Shown here: positions 1-12,550 of the stretch, in pieces
How positions within the stretch are numbered: position 1 is the stretch's first letter
Layout of the letters: each line of letters begins with the position of its first letter
From: Cylindrobasidium torrendii FP15055 ss-10
Taxonomy: Eukaryota; Basidiomycota; Agaricomycetes; Agaricales; Physalacriaceae
Length of the DNA: 64,000 nucleotides
Reading direction: 5' to 3'
NCBI GenBank assembly: GCA_000934385.1
Contig: KN880434.1
Location: 186,001 to 250,000, forward strand
The notes under the pieces: generated by a model
Seen by the model: only the letters and a program-made list of their open reading frames with translations
The model's database searches: none
Told to the model about the DNA's origin: nothing
Translations under genes and position numbers: made by a program

Positions 1-728
1 GCTTTGCGCTTATCCCTGAGGGATATACAATGTGTGCATCCGGGGCTTGCGGTGCGTCGCTTTTCTAAGCGTTATGATCCTAGCTTACCTTGCTTTTAGC
101 TTGCGGTAAACCTTGCGGACCTCCCGATTATGCGTCGAATGCTTGGTATGCCGCATCCAGCACCTTGTCGCTCATGGCTAACGTCCGAGTAGGTCTCCCT
201 CCATTACCACCTGTGCAGGACACAGACGATGAGTTAATGATAGTGTGAGTGCCACTCGACCACGACAAGGTGCTCCCTAACCCTTTCAACTAGCGATACA
301 CCTGCAACCTACTATGGCCAAAGGCTTTTGGCGTGTTAAATGGCGAATGCAGTGTGTTTATTATGTCTACTTTATGCCTTTTTACGCTGTGTACTTGCTT
401 GACTCTCTGTTATCTGTAGCATTAGCTAGTGGATCGAATAATATGGACAGGTTCTACCCAAAAGTGCAAGCTACTGTATGTACTACACTGAAGCACTGCG
501 CTTTGATTCGACGTTTGATAACATTTACGAGCCACCTTACCTAAACGCTCATCAACCCCGAGTGGGAAAGAAGTGTTTGGTCGCTACCTGGCCAGGTTAG
601 TCATCTGCTTGACAAAAGTATAGGGTGAGATCATTCGAAGGGCGCGGAGGTCTCTTTTGAACCTTCACTATAAATCGCTGCGCGCGTACGTCGGACGCTG
701 ACCACTGCCGGCAGAATTACGCCTGACT
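1..728. other. Left-edge intergenic region
   Basis: No gene is convincing here. A plus-strand frame open from about 84 to 251 ends in an acidic tail (DTDDELMIV) and could be the last exon of a gene cut by the window edge, but it is under 60 codons and I recognise no family. A 76-codon frame at 314-544 has no coding character that I can see. The right end, from about 660, holds the promoter of the next gene. Confidence 0.4.
669..675 (+). promoter_or_regulatory. TATA-like element upstream of the DEAD-box-like gene
   Basis: TATAAAT lies 54 bases before the ATG at 729, a spacing that suits a core promoter with a short leader. This is inferred from motif and position only. Confidence 0.45.
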
Positions 729-3700
729 ATGGCAAGGAGCGCCGCGTTGAACCCAGCATCCATGCCATTTGAGCCCACGATTTTCTCGTCATCACCGACA
801 AGCCGCGGCCCACTTATTGAAGACGAATTTGGTTCCAAACACCATACGCGCAACCTTCGCACGGACGACGTGCAGCGTAGTTCAATATCATCGTTGTCGG
901 GCTCGGAATACCGGACCGCAAGGACGTCGCCCAGCCCGCCTCAGGACTTTGCTGGGTCCCCCTTTGACCGTTCGTCGCCATCTTTTCGACAAATGGAAGG
1001 GAACAGGCAGTACTCGCCCCTCGACACTGGGCGCCGGGAGCCCAGCATGTTAGGCACTTTTGAGTCCAACGACTCCAACGCTACGACCCCCGGCCCAGCG
1101 TCGATGGAGAACGGCGCGTCGTTTTTCCCACTTCAGAACTTTCGGGATCGTAACGCGTCAGCGACGACAAACGGAACAGTTCCAATCTCTGCCTCGCCGG
1201 TCTCGTCGTCGGGGGGCAGCCATGCGGACCACATGCAGTCTCTAGAGGATCAGATCAAGGCCCTCCCCATGATGCGCGATCTCCGAGACCGCCTCGTCCG
1301 GTGCGAGTTCACGACAAGGGAGATACAGCAAAACCTTGTCGAACTCAGTTCTAAAGTCAACCTTCTTGTTGAGCGCCAACTGGCCACCCCGATGCCGCCT
1401 CCACCACCCCCACCCCAGTCACAGCCCGAGTTCAAGGACCCGTTCTCTGGCAATGGCCTCCGCCGCCCTACTTTCCCGCAGATGCCGCCACCGTCGCTTA
1501 CTCCCCGCCCTTCGATCGTTGGCATTTCCCCGAACCAGACATCCCCATCCGACGACATTTCAACGATTTCCCAACGACTCAACACCCTAACTTCATCTGT
1601 CGGGCAACTTCTTGCGCTACAAACCCAGCAGATTGTGAACCAGCAGGCCGGCCCGTCCATGCCTCCCATGGGTGGCCTCCCTCCGCTGGGTCCCAATGGC
1701 CTCATGGGCCCCAAGGGGCAGCCTCCGCCCGGCAATCTTGATTTCATGCCTCCCAATGTAAACCCTGCGCTCAACCGGGGCAACTTGAACCGCCCGCCAA
1801 ACATGCAGAATATGCCGCCAAACATGCAAAATAGTCTGCAGAACCTGCAGAACAGCATGCAGAGCAATATTCAAAACATCCAGAATAATATGCAAAATGG
1901 CGGTCCAGGTCGTATGCCCGCGCCCCCCATGCGTACTTGGTCCACTGGCAACCTGGACATTCCTGTCCGTCCGCCCGACGTTATGGGGCCCGGACGTTCC
2001 GACAACTTCCTTGGGTCTCGCCCTCCGGACGGCGGTATGAACCGTCCACCTGCTGGACCTCTCGTAAACAACATGGCGAAGCGTGGGTCCGTTACAGGGA
2101 TCGCGCGTCGCGACTCGACTAGCGTGGGTCTCCTCTGTAGTGCTGCTCAAAGGCATCGTTGACACCCTCCATCGTAGGCCATCGACAGTGACAACGGCTC
2201 TGTCATTACGAAGTGGGAGCAGCTGTCGTTAGAACCAGAGCTCTTTGCCTCTATCAACAAGTTCGGGTTAGTGTGGCCCTGTCCTGATGGTGAAAATACA
2301 ATCTGACGGATAAGCAGCGTGGGCCCTCCGAACAAGATCCAACAACGCGCGCTTCCCTTCCTTCTTCGTGGCTCCGACATCATTGCCCAGGCTCCCCCCA
2401 CTCAAGAGCGTATTGCGGCGTATGTGATTCCAGCGCTACAGGTTGCTCTCACGAATCGTGATGTTCTCAACCCCGTCGTGCTTCTCGTTTCGACCACTGT
2501 CGATCAAGCTAACCAAGCGCATCGCATGATTCGTGACTTGGGTGGTCCTATTGGAATTCGCTCGACTTTGATTGCTGGCCTCAGCACCGGAGACATATCC
2601 CAGGAGCTTAAGATCGTGGTTCAGAACAAACCACAGGTCGTTGTCGGGACCCCGCAGAAGCTTCACGCATATTTCACGACGCCCAATGGCTTACAAGGAT
2701 CTGATATTCGTTTCCTTGTCTTGGATGAGGTTGACCAACTCATTGCCCGCAACCTGCATGAGTTCGTGTACAATATTGTAAAGCTCCTTCCCAACTCGCG
2801 CTCCTCGCGAATCACTCCTGCCAGCGCGGGATCGGGCCCTGCAGCCCCCGTGGGTACAACTGCTGGTCCCTCCATCGCTGACTCTCCGATCCTCGGCCCT
2901 GCCAGGAAGCTATCCGCAATCGGCACCATTGGTACACCCTTGCGGTCCGAATCGTCGTCTGGAAGTGCCAGCCCTCCGAACGACCTGCTCCAGGAGAAGC
3001 GCACCTCAGTCGAACGGCAGTCTGCCTTATTCTCCAACACCGTCCCTCAAGACGTGCTCAATCTTGCTACAACCATCCAGCTTCGCGAGCCGGTCCGCGT
3101 GCTTGTTCGTCGGGACGGCACTGTCACCAACATCGAAACCTCCCCCAACTTTCGTGGTCTGCGTCAGTACTACCTCTATCTCGCATTCACTGCTGGTGGA
3201 AGCCGGCAAGACTCGGTTGATGGAGGGCTGGGCATTATCGGCTCGGGAAGAGGTACGACAAGTGCAGAGAGTATCCAGGCGCGCGAGTGGAAGCTGGACG
3301 CGCTTGTCGACATACTCGAGGACCTTGACATCATGCAGGCTCTGGTTCACGTCGGCAGTGTGGGTTCTCTCGATGCTGTCGTGTACAAGCTTGCCAGCCG
3401 TGGGTTCGAGGCTATCCCTTTGGTGTGTTTTTGTTTTCATCCTATCTGAAATTCGGCCTCATGCCTCCCAGCACGGCGAAATGAGCTCGGCGACAAAACT
3501 GTCCGCCATGAGCAAGTTCAAGAGCAACCCATCTGCTGTCATGCGCCAGTCCTCAACGAAGGTCCTCGTCGTTTACGATGTCCACACACAAGAGCTTAAT
3601 CACCTCCCGCTCATCATCAACTACGGTAGGACTTGCCATTACGGCGGTGCACTTGGTATTCATCATCTACAGATCTTCCGAAAGCTGTCGAAGAATACAC

Positions 3701-4021
3701 GCATCGGTAAGCTCGCAGCCAGTGTGCGAGGCTCTTGGCCGTTGCTAAACTTCTGTTCAGTACTGCCCCGGCCGTCGCTCCCAACAACTACACTCGTGGT
3801 GGTGTTATTATCAATTTTGTGACTGCCACTGGTGGCGATGTTGAGATGCTTCGATCTATTGAATGTTTCCACAAGTGCGTATTATTCTATATTCGTTTAT
3901 GCAGATTTGCTGATATCTCTTGCCAGAATCAAATGTGTACGTCTACCTTGCCGTTCGTCAAGGACATAACTTAACCGAAGTATAGCCCGAAGTGCCTCTC
4001 AACCTTCGCGACCTCGTCTAA
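729..4021 (+). CDS. Catalytically degenerate DEAD-box (eIF4A-like) protein with long low-complexity N-terminus
   Basis: About 980 residues in roughly eight exons. Residues 1-465 are disordered: Ser/Pro-rich, then a short predicted coiled coil (about 165-220), a proline run, and an Asn/Gln/Met-rich tract. The C-terminal half follows the eIF4A fold from the Q motif (GPPNKIQQRAL) to the family's terminal segment (PLNLRDLV). The catalytic motifs are changed: Walker A reads AQAPPTQERI with no GKT, PTRELA reads STTVDQA, TPGR reads TPQK, DEAD reads DEVD, SAT reads SNT, and the HRIGRGGR region reads HRTAPAVAP. A Ser/Pro-rich insert of about 90 residues separates motifs II and III. The frame is open and spliced throughout, so it is not an obvious pseudogene. 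I infer an ATPase-dead RNA- or protein-binding scaffold. The start at 729 is the first ATG after a TATA element. Confidence 0.8.
1800..1905 (+). repeat. Asn/Gln/Met-rich short tandem repeat inside the DEAD-box-like gene
   Basis: Imperfect repeats of about 12-18 bases built on 'aacatgcagaa' and 'ctgcagaac' encode NMQN / LQN units in series. They lie in the disordered N-terminal half and look like a prion-like or phase-separation-prone tract. Confidence 0.7.
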
Positions 4022-4605
4022 TCGGCATGAATGCCTTGTAGCCTTATAGTCGCCCAACCACCGCATCTCGCTGTTCGATAACTATTTTATGCACTGCTGC
4101 CTCGCCAATAGGTATACCCACCCTGTTTCATTACTACTCACCCTACACACCCCACATCCATCCAACCCGCCCACTGTATAGCAGAATATCTCTTCTTCTT
4201 AACCAGGATGAAGTCTTTTAGTACGGTACCCGTGATTTGCTTTGTACTTATCGTTTTTCTAGTTTGCTCCCTTACTCCTCTTCCCCGTCTCCCTTTTTAT
4301 GGCTCACTCGACGCTCACTTTTTCTCGGCTCTCTCATCAGTTATGCCCTACTTGATAAATGACTCAATGTATATGTAGACAAAAAATATGGATATCTTGA
4401 TTCGGCTTTGGACTTGATTAGGATGGAAAATGGATTCGTTCTTTTGATAAGGGTTCGAGCGTACAATGGTCCGTCTGCTGCATCGGGGAGACACTGTTTG
4501 GACACTGTTGCAAATGGCATCCTTCGAAGATAGACAGCGTCAAGAAGACACTGATCCGCGGGTTGGTTTGCAAAGTACATAATTTCATCGATTGTGTATT
4601 GTTCG
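4022..4605. other. Convergent intergenic region
   Basis: AT-richer sequence between two genes that end toward each other. It should hold both 3' untranslated regions. I see no coding or RNA feature. Confidence 0.6.
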
Positions 4606-6256
4606 TTACAACGCGGTCAATATACTCTCCATTTTACTGTTCATACTTTCCTTCCACACACCGATTGTTTTTCCACTCCACCTCGGAGGCTTCCCACCAC
4701 CCTTTGCGCCCAGCTCCGCTTTCAATGCCTCTCCGGTACTCTTGACCAGGTCACCTATTGATCCCAAGACGACGACGACGTTGCTGTTCGTTTGACTCGA
4801 CGCTGAAGGTGATGACGATAGCACCAACAAATAATCCCTCACACTCTCTTTCGCCAGGTTGTCAAAAGCAAGGCCAATGGCGGAAAGGAAGCCAAGGGTG
4901 TTGCTCGCGTCGTCTGTTCGATGAATATGCTTCTTGAAAACCTGATTTTCTGGCGAGGCGGAAAAATCCGTGAAAATGCCTTGCGCAACCAGTTGAGCAA
5001 GCTCCGACTCTGTGTCCTGTACACGCTTGTCTGCGCGTCTACGCTCGTCCGAGAGTTGGGCGACGCGTTCTGGAACCAGGGGCGCACCGCAGCTCAAAGT
5101 GGTTGAGGTGGCTGTGAGTAGATTGTGAGAAGAGGTGAGATGGGTGATAAGACGAGGTCCAGCCACAAAGTAGAGGCGAGCAGAAGTCGTATTGGAGCGG
5201 GACAGGGCGTCTGTGTGGGGAAATATGAACAGCTGCAAATTCTTGAGAGAAGGCATGTGGGTTCCACAGCAGCTATGAATGGGTTAGTTAGCACTTCGTA
5301 CCCGAGTGTAGTAGCACTTACGGATTGCTGTCGACACCTTCAATGACTACAACGCGCTTCACGCCGCCTGTGTAATCGCTAGGCAGCCCTTTGCCGACTG
5401 CCCGACCGCTTTCTAGCGTGATAACCTTGCTGTGATCCTGGTCTTGGTCGAGCTCCTGGACTTCAACATGGACATTGTGTCCCTCGTATACTAGACGATT
5501 CGCCTCGTCTTGGATCGATTGCACCTCTTCGGGCTCCATCCCCCGCGGTATTTCAACATAGCATGGGCTTGGATAGGCTGTGAGGGACCATGAAAGCGTA
5601 GGCAGGTTGAGTCGTGTCTCAAGCAGGGCGGATAGTAGGTGCTGTGAGGTATGCAATGACATCTAGAACGGATTATTGGACAAAGAAATGGCGACGGGTT
5701 GTGGACATACGTGGTCCCATCGTCTATCCCAATCAGCTTGGTCAAGCGAAGCGGTAACAGCAGTCCCTGACGCAAATTGTTCAATGGCAGCATCCGAAGT
5801 CACATTGCTTGGGACAACGACGTAGTGAACGGCATGTCCTCCATGGCGCTTGCATTGAGCGACAGTCCACGTTGAACCATCTTTGCTTCTTAGTACACCA
5901 GTGTCAGAGGGCTGTCCACCACCCTCTGGAAATATGACTGTATCGTGCAAGATGACTTCAAGAATTGGACCGGCCGGAAGAGTTGGTGCTAGCACCGCTT
6001 TCTTGGCCTTCTTTGCGGGAGTAGAAGATGTTTGTTGTGACAAAATAACAGAGACTACAGTCGTCTCGAGCACTCGCAGCAACGGATCGCCTGTGTGGGC
6101 CGCCAATCAGATGGCGTATGGTAGTCATCCATGGACCGCGAACTCACGCTGGCACGCAAGAATTCCCACGGGCAAAGATAATGTGGCATCGGTATTGATC
6201 TTAAGTGTCGGAGACAGAATGCGATGGTAATCTTGCGGAGTAGGTGCTACGACCAT
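4606..6256 (-). CDS. Stand-alone alanyl-tRNA editing protein (AlaX / AARSD1 type)
   Basis: Hydrolyses mischarged Ser- or Gly-tRNA(Ala) in trans. The N-terminal beta-barrel contains the family sequence PEGGGQPSDTG. The zinc/catalytic HxxxH is HTSQHLLSALL, and the second metal site is CCGTHM, reached after an intron at about 5285-5330. The C-terminus has a coiled stretch (about 310-350) and an end like the AlaRS C-Ala region (KGGGKPPRWSGK). It has no aminoacylation domain, so it is not AlaRS itself. I start it at the ATG at 6256: the short first exon ends in ILACQ and splices to RDPLLRVLETTVV, which matches the usual start of this family. Four exons, about 490 residues. All metal ligands appear intact. 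Confidence 0.88.
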
Positions 6257-6440
6257 TGTAAGTAAGAGAGCGGTAACTTTAAATGATAGTGTTCGCCGCG
6301 ATCGAAGTTCGGTGTTCGGACCGATGTCATCAAGCCCGATTCCTATTTATGAATTCCTGCAATGACCACCGGAGCTGCTTTTAAAGCGGTGTTTTCCCCA
6401 CCCAGATATTGCGATTTTACTTGTTGCCTCTTACACCATC

Positions 6441-8431
6441 ATGAGACAACAACAAGACACACAACCACTGCTTGCTAGGGATCGTCTCACGGTTCACTAC
6501 GCGCAGAGTGTCGATGCAGAACGCTCGCACACGACACACTCTGAACCCGAATTTGGAGGACCTACAAACAGAGCGCAACTGGAGAAGAGATTGCTGCGGA
6601 AAATTGACTCGCGTCTCAGCATATTGATGTTGATATACATACTCAATTGTAAGTGGCCAGTGTATCACCCATACTAACTATCACTGAGCTTCAGAAAGAT
6701 ATCGACCGGAACAATGCTGCGTATGTAGTCTGTAGCTCCACTCAAGTTGCGTCTCATGCTCAAAAGGGCCGCACGACTACGTGGCTTTGAGGCAGACCTC
6801 AATCTCACAAGCAGCCAGTTTGCAACGATCCTCTCTGTTCTCTACGTCGGCTACCTGATTATGCAAGTCCCTTCGTACGTGTTTCCCGCTGGCGAGCCAG
6901 GAAACCCAATATTTAAATTTCTCAAGCAACATGTTTCTTGCACATTGTGGTCGCCCTTCGGTGTACCTTCCAATGTGTATGGTACTTGAGGGTATCATGT
7001 CTATCGCAACTGGTCAGATGCTTCTGGAAATTGGACTCATGCAGCTACTAACCTATTTTCTAGGATTTACAACCAAGTGAGCCGCGAATGTATCCCAGGC
7101 TATGAGAAACTGACCCTTGGACTTTGAACAACAGCTTCGGTGGGGCTGTTGTCACGCGCTTCCTCCTGGGATTTGTGGAGGCTGCCTTCTACCCTGGAGC
7201 ATTGGTATGTACGACATGGCTCATCGTGGAGACAAGTTGAATCAGCGGTCGCCTATTAGCTTTTGATATCTCGATGGTATACTCGTGCAGAGCTATCCCA
7301 GCGGACCGCGATTCTTGGATCTGGAGCCCTCATTAGCAATGCATTTGGCTCCCTCATTGCCTCAGGTATTCTTGATGCCATGCAGGGGGCACTCGGATAC
7401 GCCGCCTGGAGGTGCGTTGGTCAAATAGGCTTCAATGTGGGGCTTACTCTTGTTAGGTGGCTATTCTTTATCGAAGGTGGCCTCACTGTTGTTGTCGCTT
7501 GTATCTCGATATTCGTCCTTCCAGACTTTCCGGAGACGACATCGTGGCTTACGGCGGAAGAGAAAGCCCTTGCAATTCGTAGGGTCGAGGCAGATGTTGG
7601 ATTTCAAGGAAAGGACGACATAGCTGTCAGCCAGTTAGAAGGATTCCGCCTTGCTTTCAGAGATGGGAAGGTCTGGTGGCTTGCGATGACCCTTACAAGC
7701 CTGGTTTTCTCTTTGTCGTTCAACGCATACTTCCCGACTCTCATGTCGACGCTAGGAAATACACCCTCGGTAACGATGCTCATATGCGTTCCCCCATGGA
7801 TATTTGCCGCTTTTGTGGCTATTCTTTTGAGTCGGTTCGTCTCTTCGCTCTCCGTTCACCTCAGATGTGAACTGACAAATAACAGGCACTCTGACCACCA
7901 CTCTGAGCGTTTTTGGCACGTTTTCTTTGCTTTCAGCTTGGGAATCGTGGGAAATATCATCGCTATGTCTACCATGGATCCTATAGCGCGTTACATTTCG
8001 CTGTGCGTCCAGCCTGTCATGATTCACCATCATTCGCCTTCTCAGATGATGTTTAGATTCCTACAAGCCCAGTCCTACGCGGGTTTCATTTGTTTCGTAG
8101 CATGGGCCAGCAGCTCTGTCGCCCATCCTCCCGCCAAACGCGCTGTCGCGCTCGCCTGGATCAATACGGTTTCTTCCCTTGGGAACGTCTTTGGATCGTA
8201 CGTAGATGTTCATCTGTCTATTGTCCACCGTTATCATGTTCCCACAGACACATTTTCCCCACGACATGGGGTCCAAGCTACGTCAAATCCTTCGCATGGT
8301 GTACTTTGGCAACATGCTTGGGGTTGGGCATGTCTTGGGTTTTCAAGGAGCACCTGATCGTGCTCAACAAAGATGCCGCGACGCGTGAGGCGGCGACAGG
8401 CGAACCAGAGGGTTATCGATATATGATATAG
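6441..8431 (+). CDS. MFS permease, anion:cation symporter (allantoate/nicotinate-type) family
   Basis: About 490 residues with 12 predicted membrane segments and a hydrophilic N-terminus of about 60 residues. Conserved features of the fungal Dal5/Tna1-like ACS family are visible: the first helix ends in YILNYIDRNN, helix 4-5 includes GFVEAAFYPGALFLISRWY, and the central loop contains LPDFPETTSWLTAEE. It likely imports a small organic acid anion (allantoate, nicotinate, pantothenate, vitamin or similar) with protons at the plasma membrane; the substrate cannot be read from the sequence. Many short introns interrupt it, so the exon joins in the second half are approximate. It runs in the same direction as the next gene, 210 bases away. 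Confidence 0.85.
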
Positions 8432-8640
8432 AGTGCTCCAGAGCGTTACGGGCATACGACTTGCTGCATAAACCGCCGAGATCTGGAGTCAAGGCAGTCG
8501 AGTCGTTATGTATAATACAGGCTAGATGCCGTTGAGATAAGATAGTGCGGGGTTGACGCGGGCTAACCTCGGTGTCCTGGATGCCATAAAATACAGCACG
8601 AAGCGTTCTATACTTCTTGAGCTCCTACCATCACGCTGCA

Positions 8641-11600
8641 ATGACCAAGACGCAAAAACGATTCCTCAACGACTGGGCGTTCACCCAAATTGGCGGTGGT
8701 CAGGCCACAGTGGACGGCGAATGGATTCAAGTTTCTTCGTTCCCAACTACTGTTCACGTTGAGCTGTTGAAGCAAGGAAAAATCCCAGATCCTGTACGTG
8801 GCAAATCTGAATGCTTGTAAATTTCTACTGATTGCCCAACGCAGTTTGTCGGCCTGAATGAGTGGGACGTTCAATGTAAGTGCTGCTTTACAGCCGCCGT
8901 CTTTCCAAGTACCGATCGCTATCGACTGTAGGGGTTGGCGAAAGTAGCTGGTCGTTCAAAACTGAGTTCGACGTGTCGGACAGTGAGCTCCAACCGGAGA
9001 ATATTGACTTGGTCTTTGAAGGATTGGATACGTTTGCCTCGGTCAAATTGGTGTGTCGATCTCACTCCACGTCCCCCTCAGACTCGGAGGCCCGGTGCTG
9101 ATCAGCATTGCTTCAGAATGGAAAAGAAATCCTCTCGTGAATACCAACTCATCTGTTGAGTGCTACATTCTTACCAAATTACACAGGGCCCACAACCAAT
9201 TTCTCTCCTACGCATACTCGGTGAAATCTCTGCTGAAGAGCGGAAAGAACGTCCTCGTGATCGACTTCGAAAGCGCCTTTCTCAAAGGTCGCGACATCGA
9301 GAAACAGCATGAGAAGCTCAACCTTTGGAATGGCGATTCTAGTCGTCTCCACGTCCGCAAGGCTCAGTACAAGTAAGTAGATCTCCCTTCCAATTTGCTG
9401 TAAGCTAATGCGCCCGATACTAGCTATGGATGGGATTGGGGTTCGTCTGGTATCTGCGAACCGTTGATTTTTCATACTGACGTCCATGGAAAGGCCCAGT
9501 CCTAATGACAGTCGGCCCATGGAAACCCATCTACATTGAAAGTTACACTAACAGCATCTCTGATCTCTTCATCAAGACAGATGTCTCAGAGGCGCTGGAT
9601 GTAAACCTTGCCATTTCGCTGTCCCGTTCTGAACATACTCCTGGTGGTGCAAGCGTCACTTTGAAAGCCCCAGATGGATCCATCGTCGGTGACTGGAAAC
9701 GCGACGCCCTGGACGACAAGAACGTGTACGACATCGAGCAGAAATTTGAAGCTGGCCGACTTCAGCTTTGGTACCCAGTCGGATACGGGAAACAACCACT
9801 GTACACGGTCGAAGCCACAATTCTCGATACCGATGGCGAAGTGCTCGACAGCAAGATAGAGAGGATTGCATTCCGGAGGGCACGCATTGTACAAGATCCA
9901 GTCGAAGATGAGGAGGGAAGGACGTTCCTCTTCGAGATAAACAACGTCCGCCTCTTCTGTGGAGGTATGCTTTCCTCGAGCTCGTCTCGGTTTGGTGCTG
10001 AGCAGTATCAGGATCCAACTGGATCCCAGGAGATTCGTTCCTGACAACGTACGCCGACCGTATCTCTACGCACTTTGGTTGATATTGATCCTCTATGTAG
10101 CATGACCAAAGAGAGGTATCGTGCATGGCTCAAACTCCTTGTCGACGGGAACCAGAACATGATTCGGGTCTGGGGAGGCGGGATCTACGAGGATGATGAA
10201 TTTTATAACATCTGTGATGGTAAGAGCTTCGAAATTGCATTGCTATTGTCACTCACATTTATCCTTCAGAACTCGGAAGTACATAACCAACTCAAAGACA
10301 TGGTCCGTCGCTCAATCATCGTCTTAGTTTTGGTATGGCAGGACTTTATGTTTGGCTGTGGCCAAGTGAGTCCAGTTCACAATATTTGAGGTGTACACCG
10401 ATGATGATTTCTCAGTATCCCGCATACGATGATTTCGTTATCTCCGTCCAAGAGGAAGCTACGCAAGCAGTCAAGCGGCTTCGTCACCATCCATCCATTG
10501 TAATCTTCGGTAGGTCTATTTGTACTCCCTGGCGAGATTGAAATTGATGAATTGTCACCTTTAGCTGGGAACAATGAAGGTTCGCCAAAAACTGCCGATC
10601 ACATACCGCTTTCTGAATGTGCTTTGTCAGACTACCAAGTTGCCGAGTCGCTCAACTTGGAGCTGGACTATAGCGATGAAACTTCTGATTTCCGAAAGAC
10701 TAACTTCCCCGCTCGATATATCTATGAGCGTATTCTTCCCCAAGTTGTCTCGAAGTACTCGCAGATATTTTACCATCGCTCCTCACCGTACAGTGGGTTT
10801 GGCAAAGACACTAGAGACAAGTTCCACGGGGACCTACACCAGTGTAAGCACTTGCAGCTTGCATTCGAACGTTTGACCCACACGGAAATACAGGGAATGT
10901 CTGGCACGGAACGCAAGAGCCCTGGCACAATTGGGACAAGCTCGCAGGACGATTTGTATCCGAGTTCGGGATGTGAGTCGTCGTCGTGGTTTTTATATAT
11001 TTAATTTTTGCTGAGCTATTATAGGGAGGCATACCCCGACATTCGTACTGTAGATGCATGGCTCGGGGACGATAAGTCAGAGAGGTTCCCACAATCTAGG
11101 TCAGATTACCAATTGCATTGTACCCCGCCAGAGCTCAATACATACATAGGGTCAATGTCAACCATAACAAGGCGGATGGATTCGAGCGTCGCCTTGAGGT
11201 AGGGACCCGATGCTTTCAGTGGATTGGCTCGCTCAATTCCAATAGCTGTATTTGATGGAGAACTTTAAGCACGCATTCGACATGGAAAGGTGAATTCAGT
11301 TCTTTCGAACTGCCTCAGCTTCTGAAGGCTGGCATTGCAGCTATGTATACTACACACAGGTTATGCAAGCAGAGACCTTGGCATCAGCGTATCGTCTATG
11401 GCGTCGCAACTGGCGTGGCACAGGGAAAGAGTACACCGCTGGCGCGCTGGTCTGGCAGGTAATACGCTTTCTGAGTCGCTGCTATCGCAGAACATTTACC
11501 CTTCTCAGATAAACGATTGTTGGCCCACAACCTCCTGGGCTATTGTGGACTACTATCTACGCCCTAAGCCTGCGTACTTTGCCATCGCTAGGGAGCTGCG

Positions 11601-12251
11601 GCCCTTCACAGTCGGCATGACTCGCAAGGAGATCGAGACGTTCGCAGACGACAGGACAGCGGCCAACTTGTTCATTGACACACGCCTCGAGATATGGGCT
11701 ACGAATAGCACGCTCGAAGAAGCCAAAGTTACCCTTGAAGTCACCTCGTTCGAGTTATCCACCGACTGGAAGGATATTTGGACCAAGGAGGTGATCCTGG
11801 CACCGAATGCAAGCACAGAAGTTTGGAAGGGTAATGTCCCTGGGCAGCCTCGTCGCACAAAGAGGAGTGATATCCCGAGGACCATCATCGTCTCGGCCCG
11901 CTTGCTTGACGCTTCCAACAAAGTGCTAGCTCGCTATGCTAACTGGTAAGACACAGGTTTATTTTCTCGGAAATGCTCACCTTTCTTCCCAGGCCAGAGC
12001 CTTTCAAGTATATTAAATTCCCTGAAGTAGCCTCGCTCGGACTCAAAACGGAGATCGGTGCTGATGGCGAGAGCGTGACATTGTCAACCAAGAAACCCAT
12101 AAAGGGTATCATACTTGATGTTGACGGAGACGAGGTCAAGTGGGGTGACCAGGCTATCGACCTTGTTCCCGAGGACCCACAAACAGTGAAAGCTGTGGGA
12201 TTAGCTGGTCGGCAAGTCAGGCTCAGATTCTTAGGTGACGGATCTGCATGA
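8641..12251 (+). CDS. Beta-mannosidase, glycoside hydrolase family 2
   Basis: Releases terminal beta-1,4-mannose from manno-oligosaccharides and from the N-glycan core. The N-terminal jelly-roll contains FLNDWAFTQIGGG and NYGWDWGP, and the catalytic barrel contains MIRVWGGGIYEDDEFY and VWQDFMFGC. The acid/base Glu lies in FAGNNEDYQ, which is assembled across an intron at about 10575-10630. The nucleophile Glu lies in VSEFGMEAYPD, also across an intron (about 10970-11025). No signal peptide is visible, so it is predicted to be intracellular, like the fungal clade B enzymes. About 12 introns, roughly 850 residues. The start is the first ATG after a short leader. Catalytic residues look complete. 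Confidence 0.92.
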
Positions 12252-12550
12252 AACTGACCACTGGTAATGTACGAATAAAATGATGATTCGTCGAATAATC
12301 CTATTTCTCTGAGTAGGAGATAAGAATATGACTTTATGGCTCTGGAAAGTAGCTTGTTAAATTTGATCGCGCTGACAAGTTCTGGTTTGAGTCCTTAAGC
12401 TCTATGATGGACGCGAAATTACAGGCAATGTTTATCAGACTTATTCTACTATATTACTGAAATCGCGCAAGAATCAAGAGTCCGAGAGTACACACTTCCA
12501 AGAGCAAATAAATACCGCTGTAAGTAATATCCTGCCCCTCCCATGTTAGT

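Noticed and set aside
1250..2165. Long minus-strand frames under the DEAD-box-like gene
   Set aside because: They mirror the Pro/Asn/Gln-rich coding exon on the plus strand and encode Arg/Gly/Cys-rich sequence with no family features.
4441..4470. GGGTTCGAG stretch resembling a tRNA B box
   Set aside because: No matching A box at the right distance and no cloverleaf can be drawn; it lies in a 3' flank.
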